From positions 310,001 through 374,000 of the forward strand of contig CAVSZC010000007.1 of NCBI GenBank assembly GCA_963732365.1: a DNA stretch of 64,000 nucleotides, written 5' to 3'. The position numbers were made by a program, and so were the translations under genes. Origin of the DNA: SR-FBR-E99 sp963732365 (GTDB lineage: Bacteria; Bacteroidota; Bacteroidia; Bacteroidales; VadinHA17). The notes beneath the pieces were generated by a model. The model made no database searches and was not told the DNA's origin. It was given only the letters and a program-made list of their open reading frames with translations. Positions 44,868-53,682 of the stretch are shown here, in pieces (the first letter of the stretch is position 1; every line of letters starts with the position of its first letter).

Positions 44868-45497
44868 TTATTTCAGCGTGACTTTTCGTTTCCACTGGAT
44901 GAAGCCGTAGACAGCCATTGCAAGGAAAATGATGTATTGTACTGAAACCAGCATGATGCCACGCATCGAGTACATCGCAATGCTCATGATGTTGACGAGG
45001 ATCCAGAGTATCCAGTTCTCGAGCTTAAGTCGTGCGCAGAGGAGTGATGCCACGATGCTCATAACGGCTATCATGGCATCGGTATATACAAATGTGGCCC
45101 GTACCTGGAACAAATCCGGCAGCCAGAGGTGTATACGGGACATGACCATACCCAGAGCAAAGGACCCGCCAATGACCCCGGCAACCCACAGAACCCTTCC
45201 CTTATGGCTTAACAACGTCACAGGCTCATCACCGTTGCTGCTCTGCCTTTTCCAGTTGAACCATCCGTAGATGGCATTGGCGAAGAAAAAGAGCTGCAAT
45301 ATCATTGCCGAGTAAAGATTCACCTGGTAATAAAGCAAGAAGAAGAGTACGGCATTGACGAGTGCAAATATCCACGTGATGATATTTGCCCTGGCTGCAT
45401 ACCAGACTGCCGCAAGCCCGGTGAGAACCGCCAGCAGCTCAATCAGGCTCATCTGGTAGCCCAGTGCTTCGAAGAGGATGGTGTCGATGTTGAACAT
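44868..45497 (-). CDS. pnuC: PnuC-type vitamin transporter
   Basis: A 209-residue membrane protein with seven helices and the PnuC features: early GLAAVWYAARANIITWIFAL, central FFANAIYGWFNWKR, and closing YGFIQWKRKVTLK. PnuC imports nicotinamide riboside by facilitated diffusion; a thiamine-specific PnuT cannot be excluded, but no thiamine kinase gene or TPP riboswitch is seen next to it. A promoter box at 45609-45616 implies a leader of about 105 bases that contains a repeat array. Confidence 0.88.
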   Translation of the reverse strand: MFNIDTILFEALGYQMSLIELLAVLTGLAAVWYAARANIITWIFALVNAVLFFLLYYQVNLYSAMILQLFFFANAIYGWFNWKRQSSNGDEPVTLLSHKGRVLWVAGVIGGSFALGMVMSRIHLWLPDLFQVRATFVYTDAMIAVMSIVASLLCARLKLENWILWILVNIMSIAMYSMRGIMLVSVQYIIFLAMAVYGFIQWKRKVTLK

Positions 45498-45525
45498 GTC
45501 TGAAGGTCTGAGGTCTGCTTTGCAA

Positions 45526-45544
45526 GCCGTAGCTTTAGCGGAGG
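45526..45544. repeat. Dispersed 19-mer, copy 2
   Basis: gccgtagctttagcggagg, 17 of 19 bases identical to the copy at 33831-33849, and like it placed next to a heptamer array. Confidence 0.65.
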
Positions 45545-45592
45545 TTTGAAGGTCTGAAGGTCAGGGTCTTGCGGTCTTGCGGTCGGTGATGT
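45544..45592. repeat. Degenerate heptamer array in the pnuC leader
   Basis: Seven units in register: ggtttga, aggtctg, aaggtca, gggtctt, gcggtct, tgcggtc, ggtgatg. Related ggtctga-type units also occur between 45499 and 45517. If the promoter call is right, the array is transcribed as part of the pnuC 5' leader. Confidence 0.7.
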
Positions 45593-45608
45593 TTTAGGTT
45601 AGTTGAGG

Positions 45609-45616
45609 CAAAGGTA
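45609..45616 (-). promoter_or_regulatory. -7 box of pnuC
   Basis: Minus-strand TACCTTTG, full consensus match, about 110 bases before the pnuC start. Confidence 0.5.
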
Positions 45617-45681
45617 GTTAAACAACCGGTAAGGTGAGGTCGAAATTTGCTGATGAAACCTGTAAAACAGGGTGAAAATGC

Positions 45682-46620
45682 TCAATTGCCTCCGGCCTGA
45701 GGCCTGAGCATACTGAGGATCATCTCAATCTTCTCAGCATCAGGCAGCCGCCCGTCTATCCAGTTGATGGTGATGCCGCGGCGCTCCATGCCACGGAACC
45801 AGGTCATCTGGCGCTTGGCAAAACGGTGGATCTCAGTCTCAAGCTTCAGAACCATCTCATCATAGCTCAGCCTGTTAAGGAGATACAGAGTAACATACTT
45901 ATATTCAAGCCCATAATAGATGAGGTCATCAGGATGAATGCCGGAGCCGATAAGCCGCTGCACCTCCTCTGTCATGCCTCCCTCCAGCCTCTCCCTTAGC
46001 CGGTCGGAGATCCTCCTGCGCCTGGTCTCCCTGTCAAAGAAAATCCCGGTGACAAGCGGGTTCTTAACAGGGAAAGGTTTATCGTCAACGGGGTGATGCG
46101 TGTAATAATCTGCTATCTCTATCGCCCTCACCGCCCTCTTCACCGTGTCAACATCAGTCCTGTTATGAAGGTTCTTATACTGTGACAGTATCTCCGTCAG
46201 CTCCTCAAGCGACCGGCCGGCAAGCAAGCTCCGCAACTTATCATTCACCGGTACCTGTATGAGCCGGTAGCCGCTGACGATACTGTCAACATACATCCCC
46301 GAGCCGCCGCAGACCACAGGAAAGCTTCCACGGGCAGTCATCTCATCAAAGACCCTGAGAAAATCGCGCTGGTACTCATATACATTATACCTGTAACCGG
46401 CATCAACGATATCCACCATATGAACAGGCACCCTCCGGCCGTCAACAAGATAGTCTGACAAGTCCTTCCCGGTGCCGATATCCATTCCGCGATAGACCTG
46501 CCGCGAGTCGGCACTGATCACCTCTCCTCCGAGTCTGTCCGCCACCAGCGCCGCAAGCCTGGTCTTTCCCGTCGCTGTCGGACCGGTGATTACCACAATA
46601 TCGTGACCTGCTCTTGCCAT
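45682..46620 (-). CDS. miaA: tRNA dimethylallyltransferase MiaA
   Basis: A 312-residue enzyme with the P-loop GPTATGKTRLAALVADRLGG, the substrate Asp in ISADSRQVYRGMDIGTGK, and the later RRRISDRLRERL and QMTWFRGM segments. It transfers a dimethylallyl group to A37 of tRNAs that read U-initial codons. Length is normal. A TATCTTTA box (46628-46635, minus strand) lies just upstream. Confidence 0.95.
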   Translation of the reverse strand: MARAGHDIVVITGPTATGKTRLAALVADRLGGEVISADSRQVYRGMDIGTGKDLSDYLVDGRRVPVHMVDIVDAGYRYNVYEYQRDFLRVFDEMTARGSFPVVCGGSGMYVDSIVSGYRLIQVPVNDKLRSLLAGRSLEELTEILSQYKNLHNRTDVDTVKRAVRAIEIADYYTHHPVDDKPFPVKNPLVTGIFFDRETRRRRISDRLRERLEGGMTEEVQRLIGSGIHPDDLIYYGLEYKYVTLYLLNRLSYDEMVLKLETEIHRFAKRQMTWFRGMERRGITINWIDGRLPDAEKIEMILSMLRPQAGGN

Positions 46621-46668
46621 GAGAAATTAAAGATAGCTGAAAAGAGGTCACTGTAACTCAATTTTACT

Positions 46669-46676
46669 TAATTTTG
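46669..46676 (+). promoter_or_regulatory. -7 box of the Yip1-like gene and smpB
   Basis: TAATTTTG, full consensus match. It overlaps an in-frame TTG at 46674 and so argues that translation starts at the ATG at 46701. Confidence 0.55.
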
Positions 46677-46700
46677 CGGGTTGTAAACGGCATACGGGTC

Positions 46701-47282
46701 ATGGACTTAAGGTTTCTCTATCAGCGCACAAAACACTTTATCATCAGCCCGGTCAAGGCATGGGAGGTGGTACACCGTGAGAACAGGCCGATAAAGTATG
46801 TCAGAGGCAGTTACTTCATGCCGCTCATCATTCTTGTTTCGATCAGTTCTCTGCTCGGGTCACTCTTCTTCATAAACAATACACTTAAGCCGATGTACTC
46901 GGTGCTTACAGGGATCAACACCTTCCTTTTCCTTTATATCGGAGTCTATGCCTCCGCCTTCATTATCAATGAGATAACCAGGGCTCTCGATCTGGGCCGT
47001 GAGTTCCTCACAGCCTTCAAGCTGGTAGCCTATTCATTGGCTCCAATTTTCCTTTCACTTACAGTAAGCAGGCTCTTCGAATCACTCCTGTTCATCAATA
47101 TCCTCGGACTCTATGGGTTATATATCTTCTGGACAGGGATGGAGAAGATGATCAATCCTCCCGAGCACAAGAAGCTGCCGATGCTGATTGCCACCGTCAT
47201 TTCAATGATAATCATATTTGGTTTGCTTCAGATCTTGCTGTCACGGCTGACAGAGACTGTTTACTTTGCCCTTTTTGCCTGA
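46701..47282 (+). CDS. Yip1-like polytopic membrane protein
   Basis: From the ATG at 46701, 193 residues. A short amphipathic start (FLYQRTKHFIISPVKAWEVV) is followed by five hydrophobic helices (MPLIILVSISSLLGSLFFIN, FLFLYIGVYASAFIINEITR, LFINILGLYGLYIFWTGME, and others). The layout is that of Yip1-domain proteins; the function in bacteria is unknown. It is 8 bases upstream of smpB and probably cotranscribed. Confidence 0.75.
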   Translation: MDLRFLYQRTKHFIISPVKAWEVVHRENRPIKYVRGSYFMPLIILVSISSLLGSLFFINNTLKPMYSVLTGINTFLFLYIGVYASAFIINEITRALDLGREFLTAFKLVAYSLAPIFLSLTVSRLFESLLFINILGLYGLYIFWTGMEKMINPPEHKKLPMLIATVISMIIIFGLLQILLSRLTETVYFALFA

Positions 47283-47290
47283 CAGCGGTG

Positions 47291-47761
47291 ATGCGGACCG
47301 ATACAAGCAATATCGTCATCAGGAACCGCAGGGCTTCACATGACTATGAGTTCCTTGAGAAGCTCATTGCCGGGATAAAGCTTACCGGGACAGAGATCAA
47401 ATCAATACGGGCAGGCAAGGCTACCCTCACCGACTCATTCTGTGCATTCAGAGACGGAGAACTCTTCGTCACAGGCATGCATATTTCAGAATACTACTGG
47501 GGCAATATCAACAACCATGACCCGCTTGGTGAACGCAAGCTGCTGCTGACAAAGAAGGAGCTGCGCAAGTGGGAAAGAAAGGTCAGTGAAACAGGACTGA
47601 CAATTATTGTTACAAAGGTCTTCATCAATCAGCGAGGGCTGGCTAAAGCAGAGATAGCGCTTGCAAAGGGCAAGAGACAGTATGACAAACGGGAAAACCT
47701 TAAGAAAAAGGACCATGACCGTGAGATGGATCATCATCTCAAAGCCAGAAACAGGCAATAA
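47291..47761 (+). CDS. smpB: SsrA-binding protein SmpB
   Basis: A 156-residue protein from the ATG at 47291 (a GTG one codon upstream is possible). SmpB motifs: NRRASHDYEFLEKLIAGIKL, GTEIKSIRAGKATLTDSF, HISEYYWGNINNHDP, and a basic C-terminal tail (GKRQYDKRENLKKKDHDREM). With tmRNA it rescues stalled ribosomes. No ssrA gene is seen in the window. Confidence 0.95.
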   Translation: MRTDTSNIVIRNRRASHDYEFLEKLIAGIKLTGTEIKSIRAGKATLTDSFCAFRDGELFVTGMHISEYYWGNINNHDPLGERKLLLTKKELRKWERKVSETGLTIIVTKVFINQRGLAKAEIALAKGKRQYDKRENLKKKDHDREMDHHLKARNRQ

Positions 47762-47769
47762 ACTAATCC

Positions 47770-48480
47770 TTAAAAGTTCGGACTGAGCAGGAACCTCGAA
47801 TAGAACTGATCGATATATGCCACAGCCTCTTCTGCTGTATCGACAACTCTGAAAAGATTCATATCCTCCGCAGAGATGTTGTGCTCTTCATTCAGCATCA
47901 CATCTGTGACCCAGTCAAACAGGCCTGACCAGTATTTCTCGCCAACAAGAACTATCGGGAAGCGCCCTATCTTTTTTGTCTGAATGAGAGTAATAGCCTC
48001 AAACAGCTCATCAAATGTGCCGAAGCCTCCCGGAAGAACAATGAATCCCTGGGCGTACTTCATGAACATGACCTTGCGCACGAAGAAATAGTCAAATGTG
48101 ATGATTTTATCGCGGTCGATATAGGGATTTGGTTTCTGTTCGAAGGGGAGGTCAATGTTGATGCCTGCCGACTTACCGTTCCCTCTCTTGGCTCCCTTAT
48201 TGGCAGCCTCCATGATGCCCGGTCCGCCGCCTGTTATCACGCCGTATCCCTTCTGTACCAGCTGGAAGGCTATCTCCTCTGCAAGCTTATAATACTTGTT
48301 ATTGAAGTGTGTCCGTGCGGAACCGAAAATTGCAACACTCGGACCTATCCTGGAAAGTTTCTCAAACCCTTCTACAAATTCGGCAATAATCTTGAATACC
48401 CGCCATGAATCCATCGTGTGTATCTCATTCCATGTCTTGGGTTCAAATGCATCCTTTATCAGATCTGTAGTCTCATCCAT
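47770..48480 (-). CDS. LOG family nucleotide phosphoribohydrolase
   Basis: A 236-residue protein of the LOG/TIGR00730 type. Motifs are VITGGGPGIMEAANKGAKRG, the Arg in FVRKVMFMKYAQG and the hallmark PGGFGTFDELFE. LOG enzymes release adenine from AMP or cytokinin nucleotides; many bacterial members are generic nucleosidases. Convergent with smpB with an 8-base gap. Confidence 0.9.
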   Translation of the reverse strand: MDETTDLIKDAFEPKTWNEIHTMDSWRVFKIIAEFVEGFEKLSRIGPSVAIFGSARTHFNNKYYKLAEEIAFQLVQKGYGVITGGGPGIMEAANKGAKRGNGKSAGINIDLPFEQKPNPYIDRDKIITFDYFFVRKVMFMKYAQGFIVLPGGFGTFDELFEAITLIQTKKIGRFPIVLVGEKYWSGLFDWVTDVMLNEEHNISAEDMNLFRVVDTAEEAVAYIDQFYSRFLLSPNF

Positions 48481-48500
48481 AGGTTTAAGTTTGTCGTATT

Positions 48501-48508
48501 CAAATATA
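48501..48508 (-). promoter_or_regulatory. -7 box of the LOG gene
   Basis: Minus-strand TATATTTG, full consensus match, 20 bases before the start at 48480, in the narrow gap after the uvrA stop. Confidence 0.45.
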
Positions 48509-48515
48509 ATCTTTT

Positions 48516-51344
48516 CTAGTGTTTCAGCTCGGGCTCAAGAAACTTCCCGGTATGATTATCTTTTATCCTTATCAGGTCCTCAGGTTTTCCTGCAAACATT
48601 ATCTCTCCTCCTCCCCGGCCCCCCTCTCTTCCGAGATCGACTATATAATCGGCCATTTTAATCACGTCCATGTTATGTTCTATGACTATTACGGTATTGC
48701 CTCGTTCTACAAGCCGGTCAAGCACCTCGAGCAATACCCTGACGTCATCAAAATGCAGTCCGGTGGTTGGTTCGTCAAGTATATAAAGTGTGCGGCCCGT
48801 GTCACGCCTGGCCAGCTCGGTAGCCAGTTTCACGCGCTGCGATTCTCCTCCCGACAGGGTTGTGGATGGCTGTCCAAGCCTGACATACCCCAGTCCCACA
48901 TCATGCAGTGTCTTGATCTTATGATGTATTGACGGAATGCCTTTGAAAAACTCAACCGCGTCATCAATTGTCAGTTCGAGGACATCATTGACAGACCTCC
49001 CCTTGTATTTTACCTCCAGTGTCTCGCGGTTGTATCGTTTACCTCCGCAATCAGGGCACATGACATACACATCGGGGAGAAAATTCATTTCGATGGTTTT
49101 TACCCCTGCCCCTTCACATCCCTCGCATCTGCCTCCGTGGGTGTTGAATGAAAAACGCCCGGCGCTGAATCCTCTGACCTTTGCATCGGGTGTCATGGCA
49201 TATAGATTACGGATATCTGTGAATACCCCCGTGTATGTTGCAGGATTCGATCTTGGGGTGCGTCCTATGGGAGCCTGATCGACCTCGATCACCTTGTCAA
49301 TATTTTCTATCCCTGTTATCTCATCGTACGGGAGGGGTTTTCTTCCGGCACCATGCAGTGTCCGTGCCAGCGCAGGATGAAGGGTATGGTTTATCAGTGA
49401 CGATTTTCCGCTCCCCGAGACACCGGTAATACATATGAAGGTACCCAGGGGGAGGCTCATTGTGACCCCCTTCAGATTATTGCCCGTGGCACCGCTGATT
49501 GTCAGTGTACGGCCGTTGCCCTCCCTCCGCTTACGGGGAGCAGCAATCTGCAGGCGGCCGTCCAGATACTTTGCCGTAAGGGTGTCGCTGCCGAGAATAT
49601 GCGCCGGTGACCCTTCGGCCACCACGGCACCGCCGTGAACACCTGCACCGGGTCCCATGTCAATGATGTGATCAGCACTGATGATCATCTCCCTGTCATG
49701 CTCTACCACTATCACCGAGTTGCCTGCGTCACGCAGGTTGCGGAGTGCCGCAATCAGCCTGCGGTTATCACGCTGGTGTAACCCTATGCTGGGCTCATCG
49801 AGGATGTAAAGGACGTTGACAAGCTTTGACCCTATCTGTGTTGCCAGCCTGATACGCTGGCTCTCTCCTCCTGAAAGGGTCCTGGCACCTCTGTTAAGAG
49901 AAAGATAATCAAGCCCGACATCAAGCAGAAAACCCAGCCTTGAACGTATCTCCTTAAGTATTTCCGAAGCAATTTTCTTCTGCCTGTCAGTCATTTCACC
50001 TGTGGCGGAGTCAAGGAAGAGCTTCAGCTCGGCAAGGTCCATCGATGCAAGCTCTCCGATGCTCCTGTTTCCGATGCGGAACCATAGTGCTTCCTTCTTC
50101 AGCCTGGTACCGTTACATTCAGGACATATACTGTACTGTATATACTGCTCCTTTCCCCGGGTGCCGGACTTGCGTCCGTTAACCGCCTCCTGGTTGCCGA
50201 CATAATTCACTACACCTTCAAAGGTCATGAAATAATTTGATGTGACCCCCAGGGGGGTGTTCGATAACTTGAGTACCTCGTCAGAACCAAAAAATATTTT
50301 GTTAAGCGCTTCGGCAGGGATCTCCTTTACTGGTGTGTCAATTGTGAAATCATATTTTTCTGCAAGGGCTTCTATCATCCAGAATATCCAGATATTGCGG
50401 TATTTCCCTACAGGCTCTATTCCTCCCTTGCGGATACTTAGTTCAGGGTCAGGCATCATGCGGGTTATATCGACCTCTGATATTTCTCCCAGCCCGTTGC
50501 AGTGAGGGCAGGCACCCTGCGGGGAGTTGAAAGAGAAGGTATGAGGGGCAGGCTCGTTATAGGAGATGCCGGTCACAGGACACATCAGATGGCGACTGTA
50601 ATACCGGTGTGAATTTTCATCTGCATCAAGCACCATCATAACACCGTCACCCTGATCAAGGGCAAGCCTGACAGCATCATGCAGCCTCTTCTCTGTGACA
50701 TGACCAGCCTGAAACTTGTCAATAACAAGTTCGATAAAGTGCGACTTATACCTGTCAAGTTTGAGCCCCGGAGTGATCTCCCTTATCTCTCCGTTAATGC
50801 GGGCATGAAGAAAACCCTTTCTCCTCAGCTGTTCGAACAGCTCCTTGTAATGACCCTTCCTTCCCTTGACAACAGGGGCCAGGATATAGACACGCTTACT
50901 CTCATAGAGTGAAGCTATGAGGTCAAGAATCTGGTTATCAGTGTATCTGACCATCTTCTCGCCTGATGCATATGAATAGGCATCACCCGCCCTCGCAAAA
51001 AGAAGCCGAAGGAAGTCATATATCTCGGTGATGGTGCCAACGGTCGATCTTGGGTTCTTGTTTGTTGTCTTCTGTTCAATCGAGATGACCGGGCTCAGTC
51101 CTGTAATTCTGTCAACGTCAGGGCGCTCCATCCCTCCGAGAAACTGCCTGGCGTAAGCTGAGAGGGTCTCCATGTAGCGTCGCTGACCCTCGGCATAGAT
51201 GGTGTCAAAGGCAAGTGATGACTTGCCGCTGCCGCTGAGCCCTGTTATGACAACGAGCTCATTGCGGGGTACAGAAACGTTTATGTTGCGCAGGTTGTGA
51301 ACCCTTGCGCCATATACTCTTATCTCATCTTTGCGCTCCGACAT
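48516..51344 (-). CDS. uvrA: Excinuclease ABC subunit A
   Basis: A 942-residue protein of normal length with two ABC modules. The P-loops are GLSGSGKSSLAF and GVSGSGKSSLIN; signatures are TLSGGESQRIRLA and TLSGGESQRVKLA. Zinc-binding cysteines occur in GACPHCNGLG and CEGCEGAG with CPDCGG. It is the damage-recognition subunit of nucleotide excision repair. The start is 8 bases after the lytic transglycosylase stop, so the pair is transcribed together. Confidence 0.97.
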   Translation of the reverse strand: MSERKDEIRVYGARVHNLRNINVSVPRNELVVITGLSGSGKSSLAFDTIYAEGQRRYMETLSAYARQFLGGMERPDVDRITGLSPVISIEQKTTNKNPRSTVGTITEIYDFLRLLFARAGDAYSYASGEKMVRYTDNQILDLIASLYESKRVYILAPVVKGRKGHYKELFEQLRRKGFLHARINGEIREITPGLKLDRYKSHFIELVIDKFQAGHVTEKRLHDAVRLALDQGDGVMMVLDADENSHRYYSRHLMCPVTGISYNEPAPHTFSFNSPQGACPHCNGLGEISEVDITRMMPDPELSIRKGGIEPVGKYRNIWIFWMIEALAEKYDFTIDTPVKEIPAEALNKIFFGSDEVLKLSNTPLGVTSNYFMTFEGVVNYVGNQEAVNGRKSGTRGKEQYIQYSICPECNGTRLKKEALWFRIGNRSIGELASMDLAELKLFLDSATGEMTDRQKKIASEILKEIRSRLGFLLDVGLDYLSLNRGARTLSGGESQRIRLATQIGSKLVNVLYILDEPSIGLHQRDNRRLIAALRNLRDAGNSVIVVEHDREMIISADHIIDMGPGAGVHGGAVVAEGSPAHILGSDTLTAKYLDGRLQIAAPRKRREGNGRTLTISGATGNNLKGVTMSLPLGTFICITGVSGSGKSSLINHTLHPALARTLHGAGRKPLPYDEITGIENIDKVIEVDQAPIGRTPRSNPATYTGVFTDIRNLYAMTPDAKVRGFSAGRFSFNTHGGRCEGCEGAGVKTIEMNFLPDVYVMCPDCGGKRYNRETLEVKYKGRSVNDVLELTIDDAVEFFKGIPSIHHKIKTLHDVGLGYVRLGQPSTTLSGGESQRVKLATELARRDTGRTLYILDEPTTGLHFDDVRVLLEVLDRLVERGNTVIVIEHNMDVIKMADYIVDLGREGGRGGGEIMFAGKPEDLIRIKDNHTGKFLEPELKH

Positions 51345-51352
51345 AGAGCCTG

Positions 51353-52288
51353 TTATAATCCTGCAGAGGTCCTCGTATCCTTGACCGGAACCCTGATAAT
51401 ATGTTCCCTGCCCGTTGGGTTGGTCAGGTACGGCTTGCGAAGCCAGGGATTGAGGAACTTGAGCATCTTGTAGTTAGTGTCGAATTTTCTCGAGAACTGT
51501 TCAAAGCTTACGACGGCAGTATCGATCTTCACTTCAGTGTAGGGGACAGGCTTATACATATCTTCAGGATCAACTTTAAAGCCGTACTCAGCAGGGTCTG
51601 CCATGATTAGTTTCAGAGATACTATGCGGAAGATATATCTTGCAGTCTCTTCGTTCAGAAGGAGGTCGTAGTAGTTAGTCTCTTTCTGTATGCTTACCTG
51701 TTCATCGAGCCCGCTGATACCGTTGTTATATGATGCGGCAGCCATTGTCCAGCTCCCGTACCGTTCATAAGCCTTTTTAAAGTACCGGCAGGCAAAGAGG
51801 GTTGATTTCTCAAGGTTGTACCTGTCATCAATCTCATTGTTTACTGTCATACCATACTCCTTTGCCGTCCCTTCCATTATCTGCCAGAAGCCTGTTGCCC
51901 CCACGGGTGAAATGGCATTTGACAGGTCGCTCTCCGCACAGGCAAGGTACTTAAAGTCGTCAGGTATGCCCTGTTCCTTAAGTATCTTTTCAATCTCGGG
52001 GAAGAAACGGCCCGCACGTTTTATCGTCAGAAGTGTTGATCCGTGCCTGTAAGCAGTTGCATTAAGCTCACGGTCGAGGCTCTCGCGGGTGTCAAAATTC
52101 TCCAGCGGCATGGGCTCGCCGGCAAAGGTTACGCTTTCCGGTAGTGCCCATGAAGAGGCAGAAGAAGCACTCTCATCATCATTCAGATTGATACTTTGCT
52201 GATCTGCTGATACCAGCATTGTAAAAACAAAACCTGCACTCATCACCATCAACAACAACAGTGTTCCCTTCCCTACTTTATGTTTCAT
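51353..52288 (-). CDS. Lytic transglycosylase, SLT family
   Basis: A 311-residue exported protein (leader MKHKVGKGTLLLLMVMSAGF). The SLT fold is clear: catalytic Glu in YLACAESDLSNAISPVGATG, then FWQIMEGTAKEYGM, and AAASYNNGISGLDEQ. The C-terminal 60 residues resemble a LysM-like segment (MLKFLNPWLRKPYLTNPTGR ... IRVPVKDT). It cleaves peptidoglycan glycan strands. It precedes uvrA in one transcript. Confidence 0.9.
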   Translation of the reverse strand: MKHKVGKGTLLLLMVMSAGFVFTMLVSADQQSINLNDDESASSASSWALPESVTFAGEPMPLENFDTRESLDRELNATAYRHGSTLLTIKRAGRFFPEIEKILKEQGIPDDFKYLACAESDLSNAISPVGATGFWQIMEGTAKEYGMTVNNEIDDRYNLEKSTLFACRYFKKAYERYGSWTMAAASYNNGISGLDEQVSIQKETNYYDLLLNEETARYIFRIVSLKLIMADPAEYGFKVDPEDMYKPVPYTEVKIDTAVVSFEQFSRKFDTNYKMLKFLNPWLRKPYLTNPTGREHIIRVPVKDTRTSAGL

Positions 52289-52313
52289 GATGCCATTTAA
52301 ATTTATGAGAATG

Positions 52314-52321
52314 CAAAAATA
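52314..52321 (-). promoter_or_regulatory. -7 box of the lytic transglycosylase-uvrA operon
   Basis: Minus-strand TATTTTTG, full consensus match, 26 bases before the start at 52288. Confidence 0.5.
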
Positions 52322-52371
52322 GCGAAATTTTTGCTTTCAGGGAAGCAGATGAAGGAGAGATGTGACGCTTG

Positions 52372-53682
52372 TCAGAACTTGTAGAAGAAACCTGAGAACA
52401 GCCCGAAGGAATAAGGTTTGTAAAGAGCCCCGGACAGGTCGTTGAAGGGTGTGACATAGTACCTGAAGACGGGCTCGACATTAAATGTAACCCTGCCCGA
52501 AATATTGTATTCCATGCCAAGACCTATCTGGCTGCTGAGGCTATGCATATTCACCCCTTCGGTATGGCCTATCGGGATCATATCGGATCCCGATTTTGTG
52601 TACGCAAAGTTGTCAACAAGCAGGCCGTATGACATTCCGCCAGAGAAGTTGAGATCTATACTGCGGTCAATGATCTTATACCGTATAAGCAGAGGCAGTT
52701 CGAGATAACGGAACACCTGATGAATATCGCTGCCCACCTGTGTCAGGGGATATTTAGACGGGTCGGCAATGTTTCCCGGGAGCATTGATTCAACCCTGTT
52801 TTTACTGTCAGCCAGGTACAGGTCCGGATTGCCTGTCATTATAATACCTGATGATGTTTCTACTTTATACAGGTAATCACTCTTAACAGAATAGAAGTCA
52901 GACAGGCCTGCAAAGACATCAATGCCGTTTATCACCTGTCCCATTGATGACAGACCGATACCTGACTGGATAGTAATGCGCTGTGAGATCCTGTAACCGA
53001 AGGCAAGCCCGGTTGTGTAAGCTGGTCTTATCTTCTCGCCACTCATCAGCTCGGATATGTGAGCATCATTGCCCGATGATGCGAAACCCACCGAGGGTGA
53101 CATTGATGCTCCCACCATGAAGCGCTGTTCGCCTGCTGCCGGCTTCTCCCGGGGGAGCAACTCTGCAGGACTATCCTTGTCAAGCATCAATCCCTGGGCT
53201 ATGACTGTAATATTGTCATCTGCAGCGGGGTCAGCTGACCCATTTCCTTCCCACTGTTCGCGGCCCATTGTCGGGGGTACCAGTGAAGGGGTTGAACTCT
53301 CTCCGCTTCCGGCAATGGCTGTCTCATATTCGGGTGTAACAATGGCAGCGATGCTTTCAGTTTCTTTTGCTGCCCGTTCTGTCCTGCGCACTACCGGTGA
53401 TGCTGCATTCAACAGCCCTGTCACCGGCTGCTGATCATTGCCGGCGAGGGTTACCTCAGAGAGTACTGTGTCACCGGAATTAGTGCGGGTGAACCATGAT
53501 GCCAGAAGAGTGAAGGTGACAAGAGCCGCTATACCTGCTGCAATACCCATGAAGACCCTGTTACGGGTTCCTCTGACAGGCATTGGCGGGATATTGTTCC
53601 ACACATCTGCAGGGGGAAGAACCTCAAGGTTCTTCAGCCCGTTACGGAATACAACGTCAATATTTGGCTCCCTTTCAAACAT
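52372..53682 (-). CDS. Membrane-anchored protein fused to outer-membrane beta-barrel-like domain
   Basis: A 436-residue protein. The N-terminal 45 residues (FRNGLKNLEVLPPADVWNNI) resemble the cytoplasmic tail of Bacteroidetes anti-sigma-like proteins; a helix follows (VFMGIAAGIAALVTFTLLAS), then a linker, then a PorT-like barrel of about 240 residues ending in Phe (GLFSGFFYKF). Similar proteins follow sigma genes in Bacteroidetes. Start overlaps the sigma gene by eight bases. One chain spanning inner-membrane and outer-membrane-type domains is odd; whether it is cleaved is unknown. Confidence 0.8.
   Translation of the reverse strand: MFEREPNIDVVFRNGLKNLEVLPPADVWNNIPPMPVRGTRNRVFMGIAAGIAALVTFTLLASWFTRTNSGDTVLSEVTLAGNDQQPVTGLLNAASPVVRRTERAAKETESIAAIVTPEYETAIAGSGESSTPSLVPPTMGREQWEGNGSADPAADDNITVIAQGLMLDKDSPAELLPREKPAAGEQRFMVGASMSPSVGFASSGNDAHISELMSGEKIRPAYTTGLAFGYRISQRITIQSGIGLSSMGQVINGIDVFAGLSDFYSVKSDYLYKVETSSGIIMTGNPDLYLADSKNRVESMLPGNIADPSKYPLTQVGSDIHQVFRYLELPLLIRYKIIDRSIDLNFSGGMSYGLLVDNFAYTKSGSDMIPIGHTEGVNMHSLSSQIGLGMEYNISGRVTFNVEPVFRYYVTPFNDLSGALYKPYSFGLFSGFFYKF

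Noticed and set aside
45498..45681. TPP or NAD riboswitch ahead of pnuC
   Set aside because: No conserved CUGAGA-type core; the region is mostly tandem repeat.
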